The position numbers and the translations under genes were made by a program. A stretch of DNA of 5,772 bases from contig JAIRJY010000009.1 of NCBI GenBank assembly GCA_031260365.1, positions 1 through 5,772 of the forward strand. Direction: 5' to 3'. Below are positions 1 through 5,634 of this stretch, piece after piece. Within the stretch, counting starts at the first letter, position 1, and each line of letters begins with the position of its first letter. Under the pieces are notes generated by a model that searched no databases, was not told where the DNA came from, and worked only from the letters and a program-made list of their open reading frames with translations. This DNA is from Nitrososphaerota archaeon. Lineage in GTDB: Archaea; Thermoproteota; Bathyarchaeia; Bathyarchaeales; Bathycorpusculaceae.

Positions 1-506
1 GCAACTTGTTTTTTTACTGTTTCAAAAGCTAAAAGCGAAGAAGTTGTTACAATTAAAAATTCAGCTTTACCAATAAACCGTAACACATCAAACAGAATAT
101 CACCAATTCCAGGCGGCATGTCAATAATTAGGAAGTCCAAGTTGCCCCACTGTGTAACTGCTAAAAGCTCAATTAACACATTAGAAACGTCTGCACCACG
201 TAAAGGCGCAGGGTTTTCGCCTACAAAATAAACAAGAGACATATACCTAATTCCACACACCAAAGATGGAACTATACCTTTGTCTTCTTGAGGAACCACA
301 ACGGGCGCATTTAAAATAACATGAGTAGATGGACTAGTGAAGTCTAAATCAAATAAGCCAACCGTGTAGCCGTCATTTTTAAGAACCAATGCTAACGTTG
401 TCGAAATCAAGCTTTTTCCGACACCACCTTTACCGCTAGAAACAACAATGATACGCTTTACATTTGCAAGCCGCTTATCTATAACATTAACTCGAGGATC
501 AAACAT
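1..506 (-). CDS. hypB: Mrp/MinD-family HypB, nickel-insertion ATPase for [NiFe] hydrogenase (C-terminus cut off by window edge)
   Basis: The first 168 residues are visible; the rest lies beyond the left edge. This is a deviant-Walker P-loop ATPase of the SIMIBI class. It has the signature GKGGVGKS at residues 25-32, a Walker A' segment DLDF at 53-56 and a Walker B-like segment LIIDMPPG around 126-133. The N-terminus (MFDPRVNVIDKRL) and the motifs PLRG (101-104) and DVLRF (140-144) resemble, from memory, the HypB of Thermococcus kodakarensis. That protein is a Mrp/MinD-type ATPase, unrelated to the bacterial GTPase HypB. Family knowledge: ATP binding lets it bind HypA and raise HypA's nickel affinity before delivery to the hydrogenase large subunit. 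The start ATG (504-506) lies 3 nt after the hypA stop and has an AAGGAG ribosome site. The position directly behind hypA favours HypB over a general Mrp/ApbC Fe-S carrier or a MinD cell-division ATPase. The usual family length is about 245-250 residues, so roughly a third is missing. Confidence 0.85.
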   Translation of the reverse strand, partial: MFDPRVNVIDKRLANVKRIIVVSSGKGGVGKSLISTTLALVLKNDGYTVGLFDLDFTSPSTHVILNAPVVVPQEDKGIVPSLVCGIRYMSLVYFVGENPAPLRGADVSNVLIELLAVTQWGNLDFLIIDMPPGIGDILFDVLRFIGKAEFLIVTTSSLLAFETVKKQV

Positions 507-509
507 TCC

Positions 510-908
510 CTATTTGACTCCTTGTATACTGTCAAACCAAATGCCACGTCCACTAACAATTTCAAAATCTGGACTACCACATTTTGGGCATTTAATAAAA
601 GTGTGAGCCACTTCAGGCACAAAATGTATCGCTTCAATAGTTACGTCATCAAGTTTTTCTTTTTTAAATTGCCAACAGTTTCCACAGACTCGACATTTCA
701 ACTCAGCTTTAGCCCTAAAAAAACGGAATTTAGCATTTTTAAATAAATCTGACTTTATTTCGTTTATCGCAAACTTTAGAGTACCTAATTCAGCATTTTG
801 AAGCTCACCCAATCGAATTGTCACTTGGGTAACCTCTCGTAGTTGCTCCATTTCAGCAATTTGCGCCGCCGTTGTTAATATAGCCTCAGCTAAAGCCCAT
901 TCATGCAT
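510..908 (-). CDS. hypA: HypA, nickel metallochaperone for [NiFe] hydrogenase maturation (archaeal type)
   Basis: A 132-residue cytosolic protein that carries Ni(II) to the [NiFe] hydrogenase large subunit together with HypB. The N-terminus is MHEWALAEAI; the Met1 amino group and His2 are the classic nickel ligands, which fixes the start at this ATG. The zinc ribbon has two CxxC pairs, C72/C75 and C107/C110. Between them is a longer linker (about 78-104) with the motif IHFVPEV. This linker is typical of Thermococcales-type archaeal HypA, and His95 appears to match the second nickel-binding histidine described there (His98 in T. kodakarensis, from memory). LGELQ (33-37) and KCPKCGSPDFEIVSGRG (106-122) are also family hallmarks. 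Length is normal (bacterial forms about 113-120, archaeal about 135-140). It is the first gene of a two-gene unit with hypB. No Shine-Dalgarno precedes it, but a TATA-like box lies 24-33 nt upstream, so the mRNA is probably leaderless. Confidence 0.93.
   Translation of the reverse strand: MHEWALAEAILTTAAQIAEMEQLREVTQVTIRLGELQNAELGTLKFAINEIKSDLFKNAKFRFFRAKAELKCRVCGNCWQFKKEKLDDVTIEAIHFVPEVAHTFIKCPKCGSPDFEIVSGRGIWFDSIQGVK
518..523 (-). promoter_or_regulatory. Shine-Dalgarno site of hypB
   Basis: Read on the minus strand this is AAGGAG, 11 nt before the hypB ATG and inside the last codons of hypA. It supports the ATG at 504-506 and suggests that hypB is translated from the hypA message. The spacing is slightly long. 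Confidence 0.6.
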
Positions 909-931
909 AAACTAATTTTAAGTCTTAGAAC

Positions 932-941
932 AATTTAAAAA
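932..941 (-). promoter_or_regulatory. Probable TATA box of hypA-hypB
   Basis: The minus strand reads TTTTTAAATT, with its near edge 24 nt and far edge 33 nt before the hypA ATG. That is where an archaeal TATA box sits if transcription starts at or next to the start codon. There is no ribosome site in between, which fits a leaderless transcript. The sequence is AT-rich throughout, so chance similarity is possible. Confidence 0.45.
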
Positions 942-1095
942 TTATTGTGTCTAACATTATAATCTTTTCTAAATGTCTAATTACTCATCTGTTCGCTAAT
1001 TTCATGCGAATTATAGAAGTTAACACTGTTTCAGTTTATACTAACAGCTAATTTAATCATGTAATACACAAAATTAGAGCAAGCGAAATAATTGC

Positions 1096-1103
1096 TATAA
1101 AAA
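1096..1103 (+). promoter_or_regulatory. Alternative upstream TATA-like element for the parvulin gene
   Basis: TATAAAAA lies 60-67 nt before the parvulin ATG. If used, it would give a 5' leader of about 40 nt. It is a good TATA match but is less well placed than the element at 1132-1139. I cannot tell which is functional. Confidence 0.25.
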
Positions 1104-1131
1104 CCAACAGAGGTTATTACTAGAGAAAAAG

Positions 1132-1139
1132 TTATATGT
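1132..1139 (+). promoter_or_regulatory. Probable TATA box of the parvulin gene
   Basis: TTATATGT lies 24-31 nt before the parvulin ATG at 1163. It is preceded by the purine-rich stretch GAGAAAAAG (1123-1131), which could serve as a TFB recognition element. No Shine-Dalgarno lies before the ATG. The spacing fits leaderless archaeal transcription and mirrors the arrangement at hypA on the opposite strand. Confidence 0.5.
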
Positions 1140-1162
1140 AAACATTCAACTAAACATTATCT

Positions 1163-1438
1163 ATGTCAACCAAAGTACGTTGTGCTCACATTTTAGTAAA
1201 AACTTTAACAGAAGCTCAAGCAATAAAAACGCGTATAGACAAAGGAGAAAACTTTTCTGAAATAGCCAAACAAGTATCTTTATGTCCTTCAGGTAAAAAA
1301 GGTGGAGATCTTGGCACTTTTGGAAGAGGTCAAATGGTAAAACCTTTTGAAACCGCTGCGTTCCAACTTGAAAAAGGTCAAATTTCTGATCCAGTCAAAA
1401 CAGAATTTGGATACCATATAGTCAAACGTATAGACTAA
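1163..1438 (+). CDS. Stand-alone parvulin-type peptidyl-prolyl cis-trans isomerase
   Basis: A 91-residue single-domain PpiC/rotamase protein. It speeds cis-trans isomerisation of peptide bonds before proline. It has no signal peptide or membrane segment, so it is probably a soluble cytosolic folding helper. The whole fold is present: AHILVK (8-13) carries the first active-site histidine H9, C41 sits at the position of Pin1 Cys113, and GGDLGTFGRGQMVKPFE spans 47-63 with M58 and F62 lining the proline pocket. FGYHIVKR (82-89) supplies the second histidine, H85. The length matches the small parvulins of mesophilic archaea, such as the Cenarchaeum and Nitrosopumilus proteins, and bacterial Par10. 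There is no WW domain and no basic phosphate-binding loop of the Pin1 type, so phospho-specificity is not expected. It starts a plus-strand pair with the PAP2 gene 80 nt downstream and is divergent from hypA. Substrates cannot be read from the context. Confidence 0.93.
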   Translation: MSTKVRCAHILVKTLTEAQAIKTRIDKGENFSEIAKQVSLCPSGKKGGDLGTFGRGQMVKPFETAAFQLEKGQISDPVKTEFGYHIVKRID

Positions 1439-1468
1439 AAACAATTTTTAACTATAAACAACTAATAT

Positions 1469-1481
1469 GCAATTTAATTGC
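1469..1481. repeat. Perfect 13-bp inverted repeat between the parvulin and PAP2 genes
   Basis: GCAATTTAATTGC is a perfect palindrome around a single central T (arms GCAATT and AATTGC). It lies 30 nt after the parvulin stop and 38-50 nt before the PAP2 start. With a 1-nt centre it cannot form a useful RNA hairpin. A dimeric-regulator operator, or a TATA element (it contains ATTTAATT), is more likely. Chance in AT-rich DNA is not excluded. Confidence 0.4.
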
Positions 1482-1518
1482 TCCAGGCTAACTAACGATT
1501 TAATGTGAGACACGAGAA

Positions 1519-2184
1519 TTGAGAATAAACTTGTTACAGCAAAAAAATAATAAAAAGTTAGTAACATGTCTAGTCTTCCTTGTTGGGTTTATATTGTTTT
1601 CAATTTTTAGAACAGATTTTCAATCAATAGATAAGACAGTTAATCTGTGGGCAACAATTATCCATACAGATACAGCGACAGTTCTTGCAAAAGGTATCCA
1701 TTATGCTTTTGACACAATAGTAACAGCAGTAGCATCAGCAGCAATAGCAGGTTTTCTGTTTATGAAAGGTCGTAAAATTCAAAGTGTATTACTTATAGCA
1801 GCTGTAGGAGGAAACGCGTTGTTTGTTGCAGCTATTAAGACTATCACACAAGTTATTAGACCTGAAAATCAGTTATTACATGATTCAAGTTTTGCATATC
1901 CCAGCGGTCACTGTGCGAGTACAATAATTTTTGTTGGTTTATTAACGTATTATGCTTGGGTAAAATGTGGAAATAGTCAACACATAAAAGTGGCAGCTGT
2001 AAGCATTTTTAGTTTAGTAACTATTTTTGTAAGTTTTGACAGAATTTATCTTAATATCCACTGGTTGAGTGATGTCATAGGTGGGTGCCTGTTTGGCGCG
2101 TTTTGGCTGTCGTTTTACATAATATTATATGAACACCTAAAACGTGCTGACAGTACTGAAACACAAAGTTTACAACAATTTTAA
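1519..2184 (+). CDS. PAP2-superfamily integral membrane phosphatase (lipid phosphate/diphosphate phosphatase)
   Basis: A 221-residue membrane protein with about six hydrophobic helices (roughly 14-30, 63-82, 88-106, 133-148, 156-173, 184-205). All three PAP2 catalytic motifs are present: K107-x6-R114-P115, P128-S129-G130-H131, and R175-x5-H181-x3-D185 within RIYLNIHWLSDV. The histidines form the phospho-enzyme intermediate and act as general acid/base, so the enzyme should be active. Members remove phosphate from phosphatidate-like lipids or from polyprenyl mono/diphosphates. In an archaeon, recycling of a polyprenyl (dolichyl-type) carrier or an isoprenoid phosphate is plausible, but the substrate is not shown. 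The start is uncertain. No ATG precedes the conserved part in frame; TTG at 1519 is the longest choice. TTG at 1531 is an alternative with a weak TTTAAT element 27-32 nt upstream. An in-frame stop at 1501-1503 bounds any extension. The tail after residue 205 is polar and uncharacterised. Confidence 0.88.
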   Translation: MRINLLQQKNNKKLVTCLVFLVGFILFSIFRTDFQSIDKTVNLWATIIHTDTATVLAKGIHYAFDTIVTAVASAAIAGFLFMKGRKIQSVLLIAAVGGNALFVAAIKTITQVIRPENQLLHDSSFAYPSGHCASTIIFVGLLTYYAWVKCGNSQHIKVAAVSIFSLVTIFVSFDRIYLNIHWLSDVIGGCLFGAFWLSFYIILYEHLKRADSTETQSLQQF

Positions 2185-2212
2185 TAATCATTCACAAAGA
2201 ACCAAGTTAATG

Positions 2213-2218
2213 AAAAAA
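2213..2218 (-). terminator. T-tract downstream of dapL
   Basis: On the minus strand this is a run of six T within TCTTTTTTCATT, 73 nt past the dapL stop. Archaeal RNA polymerase commonly terminates on such U-tracts. It lies in the convergent gap and is a plausible end point for the lysine operon transcript. Confidence 0.35.
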
Positions 2219-2245
2219 GATTGTTGGGTAATAACCATTCTTATG

Positions 2246-2270
2246 CAGCGTTTTATATCAGAATACGCTG
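2246..2270. terminator. Hairpin in the convergent gap between PAP2 and dapL
   Basis: CAGCGT at 2246-2251 pairs perfectly with ACGCTG at 2265-2270 around a 13-nt loop, with weak wobble extension outward. It lies between two genes that end facing each other (stops at 2182-2184 and 2292-2294). It could protect or help end transcripts in either direction. No strong U-run follows directly on either strand, so it is not a classic intrinsic terminator. Confidence 0.35.
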
Positions 2271-2291
2271 TGATAATACAGGTTTGATATA

Positions 2292-3452
2292 TTAGAAGGC
2301 ATCAACAATACGGTCACAGGCTTCTTGTATACGTTCTTTAGGTTGTGTGAAAGTGATGCGTATATATCCTTCTCCGTGCTTACCAAAGCCAACGCCTGGA
2401 GTAACAGCAACGCCTGCGTCAAGTAGTTTAGCTGCAAACTTTATTGAGTCACCCTTGCAATTAACCCATACATAAAAGGTTGCTTTTGGAGCTTTACATG
2501 GATAACCGATTTTTGTTAATGTATTTACAAGGAGGTCTCGGCGTTCTTGGAGAATTTTGTTGTTTTTACGTAAAAATTCTGGTGGTTCACAGTTTTTATA
2601 TGTATTTAGTGCAGTTGCCGCAGTTTTTTGGGTGTAAACTGGTGGTCCGGAGTCTATTTGTGATTTGATTTTTGTTAGTCCTGTAATGAGCTTTTTGTTG
2701 CCAACGGCGAAAGCTATACGGTCACCTGTCATGTTGAAAGTTTTTGATAGCGAGTTGAATTCTATTGCCACTTCTTCGGCTCCTGGAATTTCAAGTATAC
2801 TTGGAGCTCGGTAGTTGTCGTATGTGATTTCTGAGTATGCGTTGTCATAGCAGAGGATTACGTTATTGTCTTTAGCGAAATCGACAGCTTGTTTTAGGAA
2901 AACTTTGTCAATGGTTGCAGCAGTGGGATTGTTTGGATAGTTTAGAAACATCATACGTACATTTTCAGGGTTAATATCATCTAGGTGTGGTTGGAAATTG
3001 TTGTTTTCAAGTAAAGGAAAAGGTATAGCGACTGCGTCACAAAGGATAGAGCTTCCGTTTGCATACACTGGGTAAGCTGGGTCAGGCACGAGTACTTTGT
3101 CGCCAGGGTTAACAAATGCGCGTGCGATGTTTGCGAGACCTTCTTTAGAACCTAATAGAGCAATTACTTGATCATGTGTCACATCTACATTGAAGCGATT
3201 TTTGTACCAAACAGTTACAGCTTCTCTAAAAACTGGTTCACCCTGACTAAAAGAGTAATTATGATTTTTCAAGTCAGAACTTTCTTTTGCAAGTGCTTCA
3301 ACCACAAAATCCGGTGGAGGTAAATCAGGGTCGCCGATACTTAGAGAAATTAAGTCAATTCCTTGAGATATCTTTTCTTTTTGGATTTTTTCCATTTCAG
3401 CAAATAAGTACGGTGGTAACCGTTTAACTCTTTCAGCATATTCAAAAGCCAT
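2292..3452 (-). CDS. dapL: LL-diaminopimelate aminotransferase (DapL), PLP enzyme of lysine synthesis
   Basis: A 386-residue fold-type I aminotransferase. It converts tetrahydrodipicolinate and glutamate directly to LL-2,6-diaminopimelate, bypassing the acylated intermediates of the succinylase/acetylase routes. Visible features are the N-terminal FEYAERVKRLPPYLF (3-17), IGDPDLPPP (39-47), GSKEG (101-105) and NYPNNPT (171-177). D203 and Y206 of YDNAYSE contact the cofactor, SLSKTFNMTGDR carries the PLP lysine K237, and R365 in GYIRITF binds the substrate carboxylate. An in-frame ATG at 3503 would add 17 residues and overlap dapF by 50 nt. I chose 3452 because the family normally begins with this FEYA-type segment, GGAGA lies 8 nt upstream, and dapF stops 1 nt before. 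It is the last gene of the operon. A general class I aspartate/aromatic aminotransferase is the alternative, but the N-terminal signature and the dapF/lysA neighbours make DapL much more likely. Base composition differs markedly from dapF and lysA. Confidence 0.9.
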   Translation of the reverse strand: MAFEYAERVKRLPPYLFAEMEKIQKEKISQGIDLISLSIGDPDLPPPDFVVEALAKESSDLKNHNYSFSQGEPVFREAVTVWYKNRFNVDVTHDQVIALLGSKEGLANIARAFVNPGDKVLVPDPAYPVYANGSSILCDAVAIPFPLLENNNFQPHLDDINPENVRMMFLNYPNNPTAATIDKVFLKQAVDFAKDNNVILCYDNAYSEITYDNYRAPSILEIPGAEEVAIEFNSLSKTFNMTGDRIAFAVGNKKLITGLTKIKSQIDSGPPVYTQKTAATALNTYKNCEPPEFLRKNNKILQERRDLLVNTLTKIGYPCKAPKATFYVWVNCKGDSIKFAAKLLDAGVAVTPGVGFGKHGEGYIRITFTQPKERIQEACDRIVDAF

Positions 3453-3453
3453 T

Positions 3454-4296
3454 TTAATTCTCTCCAGGTAGAAAACCTTGATAAATTTTTTCAACAACAC
3501 CACTTAGAAACACATGTTTATCAACTTCAACATGCAAATCTCCGCCTAATACGTGAACAGTAACGTTACTATCAACTTTGCCAAGTTTATTTGCAGCAGC
3601 AACAGCTGCACATGTACCAGTACCACATGCAAGAGTTTCACCACAACCACGCTCCCAAACACGCACCTTAAGTTCATCTTTTTTTATAACTTGCACAAAA
3701 ACGACATTAACACGTTTAGGAAACACTTCATGATTCTCCACAAAAGGTCCAATACAATCAACAGGAATTTTGTCGACATTTTCAACAAATATAACACAAT
3801 GAGGATTACCCATAGACAAACAGGTTACGCTAAAAATTTCTTCGCCAACAAGCAAATCACAATCGATACATTCACTTTTATCACCACCTCCAGTCATTGG
3901 TAGAGAGGATCTCGTCCAATTAGGTGTACCCATATCAACTTTAACGGTCATAACCTCCTTACCACTAAGAGTTAACCATACACTCTTTATACCGGAAAGA
4001 GTTTCAACTTTAAACGCAGGCTTCTTAATGACACCGACTTCATAACAATATTTACTAAAACAACGGATACCATTGCCACACATTTCAGCTTCGCTACCAT
4101 CAAGATTGAATATTCGCATTTTCACATCAGCTAATTTTGAGTTACAAACAAGCAATAGTCCGTCAGCACCAACTGAAAAACGACGTGTACAGAGTTTTTT
4201 AGCTAAATTAGAGGCATCTTTGTCACCTAATTTTTCGTCTCGGTTATCTATGATTATGTAATCATTTCCTAATCCTTGCATTTTCCAAAACTGCAT
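3454..4296 (-). CDS. dapF: Diaminopimelate epimerase
   Basis: A 280-residue cofactor-independent racemase that turns LL-diaminopimelate (the DapL product) into meso-diaminopimelate (the LysA substrate). The two half-domains each carry a catalytic cysteine acting as acid/base: C73 in EMCGNGIRCF and C224 in LACGTGTCA. Substrate-binding segments are visible: GLGNDY (8-13), GADG (43-46), FNLDGSEAE (63-71), MGNPH (162-166), RVNVVF (195-200) and WERGCGET (214-221). Length is in the normal range (about 270-285). The ATG at 4294-4296 directly abuts the lysA stop with no spacer. AAGGTGA lies just upstream, so translation is probably coupled to lysA. Many extra cysteines (for example C36, C51, C79, C84, C143, C146) are scattered outside the active site; I attach no function to them. 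The identification is firm. Confidence 0.97.
   Translation of the reverse strand: MQFWKMQGLGNDYIIIDNRDEKLGDKDASNLAKKLCTRRFSVGADGLLLVCNSKLADVKMRIFNLDGSEAEMCGNGIRCFSKYCYEVGVIKKPAFKVETLSGIKSVWLTLSGKEVMTVKVDMGTPNWTRSSLPMTGGGDKSECIDCDLLVGEEIFSVTCLSMGNPHCVIFVENVDKIPVDCIGPFVENHEVFPKRVNVVFVQVIKKDELKVRVWERGCGETLACGTGTCAAVAAANKLGKVDSNVTVHVLGGDLHVEVDKHVFLSGVVEKIYQGFLPGEN
3461..3465 (-). promoter_or_regulatory. Shine-Dalgarno site of dapL that decides its start
   Basis: The minus strand reads GGAGA, 8 nt before the ATG at 3450-3452 and inside the last codons of dapF. It supports the shorter DapL start over the ATG at 3501-3503. Confidence 0.65.
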
Positions 4297-5592
4297 TTAC
4301 TCACCTTGTAAAGCTACCCGTTGACTTGTCAGCAAATCTTGAAATTGTTCTCGCTCTCTAATTAATACAGGTTTTCCTTGTCGCATCATAACCTCTGCTG
4401 CGCGTGGTCGAGAATTATATTGAGAACTCATGCTAAAACCGTAAGCACCAGCATTGAGAACCGCTAAAACGTCACCCTCAACTACCGGAGGTAGCTCGCG
4501 ATCTTTAGCTAAAACATCACCTGATTCACAAAGTGGTCCAACAACATCAAAAATACCAGAATCTTTTAAATTTAATTTATTTGCCACTAAAATATGATGG
4601 TAAGAACCATACATCGCAGGACGTATCAATGTATTAAACCCAGAATCTACACCTACAAATTTGCGATGAGAAGTAACTTTCACCATGTTAACAGTAGTTA
4701 ACAAAATGCCAGCATCACAAACAAGATATCTACCAGGTTCAACACATAAAAACGGTTTACCCAACTTGTACGCCTTAACTTTAGACTTAAACAGTGAAAC
4801 TACTTTAGAAACAAATTCAGATAAATCAAAAGGCTCATCATCAGGACGATAAGAAACACCAAATCCCCCACCTAAATCAATAAAATCAAAAGTTATATCC
4901 AACTCATCATGAACACGCTTAGCAATATCTAAAAATCTTTTCACAGCCTGGACATAAGAATCAATTTTTGAAATACCTGAGCCTATATGCATATGAATCC
5001 CAAAATGTTCAACACGTGCCTTCTTTGCGTCTGCATATACTTTTAAAATATCTTCTTCGTCACAAATACCAAACTTTACATTCGGTCCAGCAGTGATGCA
5101 GTGATCATGATGACCATCACCAACTTCAGGGTTAACACGCACAGAAATCGTGGAAGGAACAACAATTTTTAACAAATGTTCAAGTTCACTCTGACAGTCA
5201 ATATTTATTGTAACACCTAAATCAGCAAGAAATTTAAGCTCATCAGGTCTAACACTAATTCCTGTGAAAAGAATACGATCGGGGGTAAAACCACTGCTTA
5301 ACCCCATAAAAACCTCACCAGGACTTACAGCATCAAGATATGCTCCTTCTGATTGAAGAAGCTTTAACAACGTCAAATTAGTGTTAGCCTTACAGGCGTA
5401 ATAAATCCGCACATCCTTATATTTATCCACTATTGCATCATATAATCTGTTATAGTTTTCACGAACACGCTTCTCACTTAACACATAAAGGGGAGTATCA
5501 TATTTTTGAGCTAATTCCACAACTGAAAAACCGTCAAAGTACAAATTACCTTTACGGTTCTCTAAAGGTTCACAAAGTTTACGTTTAACCAT
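4297..5592 (-). CDS. lysA: Diaminopimelate decarboxylase
   Basis: A 431-residue fold-type III PLP decarboxylase catalysing the last step of lysine synthesis: meso-diaminopimelate to L-lysine and CO2. The PLP-binding lysine is K68 in YYACKAN at the start of the alanine-racemase-like TIM barrel. Further signatures are GHHDHCITAGPNVKFG (160-175), HMHIGSG (200-206), DLGGGFG (239-245; phosphate binding) and EPGRYLV (285-291). In the C-terminal beta domain, C355-E356-S357-G358-D359 supplies the catalytic cysteine from the partner subunit of the dimer. AGAYGFSMSSQYNSRPR (381-397) closes the active site. Length fits the family (about 415-435). The CESGD motif and the neighbours argue against ornithine/arginine or carboxynorspermidine decarboxylase. 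It begins 42 nt after asd, with a partial GGTG ribosome site 7 nt before the ATG and no convincing TATA box of its own. It is therefore probably cotranscribed with asd. Confidence 0.97.
   Translation of the reverse strand: MVKRKLCEPLENRKGNLYFDGFSVVELAQKYDTPLYVLSEKRVRENYNRLYDAIVDKYKDVRIYYACKANTNLTLLKLLQSEGAYLDAVSPGEVFMGLSSGFTPDRILFTGISVRPDELKFLADLGVTINIDCQSELEHLLKIVVPSTISVRVNPEVGDGHHDHCITAGPNVKFGICDEEDILKVYADAKKARVEHFGIHMHIGSGISKIDSYVQAVKRFLDIAKRVHDELDITFDFIDLGGGFGVSYRPDDEPFDLSEFVSKVVSLFKSKVKAYKLGKPFLCVEPGRYLVCDAGILLTTVNMVKVTSHRKFVGVDSGFNTLIRPAMYGSYHHILVANKLNLKDSGIFDVVGPLCESGDVLAKDRELPPVVEGDVLAVLNAGAYGFSMSSQYNSRPRAAEVMMRQGKPVLIREREQFQDLLTSQRVALQGE
4301..4307 (-). promoter_or_regulatory. Shine-Dalgarno-like site of dapF
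   Basis: The minus strand reads AAGGTGA, ending 4 nt before the dapF ATG and lying in the final codons of lysA. It matches the GGTGA part of the anti-Shine-Dalgarno complement. Spacing is short but usual for abutting genes. Confidence 0.5.
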
Positions 5593-5599
5593 AATTTTA

Positions 5600-5603
5600 C
5601 ACC
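5600..5603 (-). promoter_or_regulatory. Weak Shine-Dalgarno site of lysA
   Basis: The minus strand reads GGTG, 7 nt before the lysA ATG. The match is only four bases, but the spacing is good. It supports internal translation initiation on a polycistronic asd-lysA mRNA. Confidence 0.35.
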
Positions 5604-5619
5604 AAACTAAATTACTAGT

Positions 5620-5634
5620 AAGAAAGATAGAAAA
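5620..5634 (-). other. Pyrimidine tract between asd and lysA
   Basis: Directly after the asd stop the minus strand reads TTTTCTATCTTTCTT, which is 14 pyrimidines out of 15. It could be a weak attenuating U-rich stop for archaeal RNA polymerase or simple composition. It is interrupted by C and A, so full termination is unlikely. Confidence 0.25.

Noticed and set aside
1..506. Reading the left-edge ATPase as a ParA/MinD partition or cell-division protein
   Set aside because: It sits directly behind hypA, and its N-terminal and PLRG/DVLRF motifs resemble the archaeal HypB subgroup. No partition partner or membrane-targeting tail is visible, though the C-terminus is outside the window.
522..746. 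74-codon plus-strand open frame
   Set aside because: It lies antisense inside hypA, whose product is firmly recognised. The predicted peptide is low-complexity with no known motif.
932..948. Near-palindrome CAATTTAAAAATTATTG as an operator
   Set aside because: The arms do not match exactly, and the sequence is better explained as an AT-rich promoter box; such partial symmetry is common in AT-rich DNA.
2480..2668. 62-codon hydrophobic-looking plus-strand open frame
   Set aside because: Antisense to dapL. Hydrophobicity comes from the T-rich complementary strand; no start signal is seen.
3453..3503. 17-residue N-terminal extension of DapL
   Set aside because: It would overlap dapF by 50 nt and lacks family similarity. 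The ATG at 3452 has a well-spaced GGAGA and matches the normal family N-terminus.
3553..3903. 116-codon plus-strand open frame rich in Thr/Ser/Asn/Phe
   Set aside because: It is the antisense shadow of dapF. The composition simply reflects the complement of dapF codons, and there is no ribosome site or family match.
4073..4261. 62-codon plus-strand open frame
   Set aside because: Antisense to the dapF N-terminal part, with no independent coding signal.
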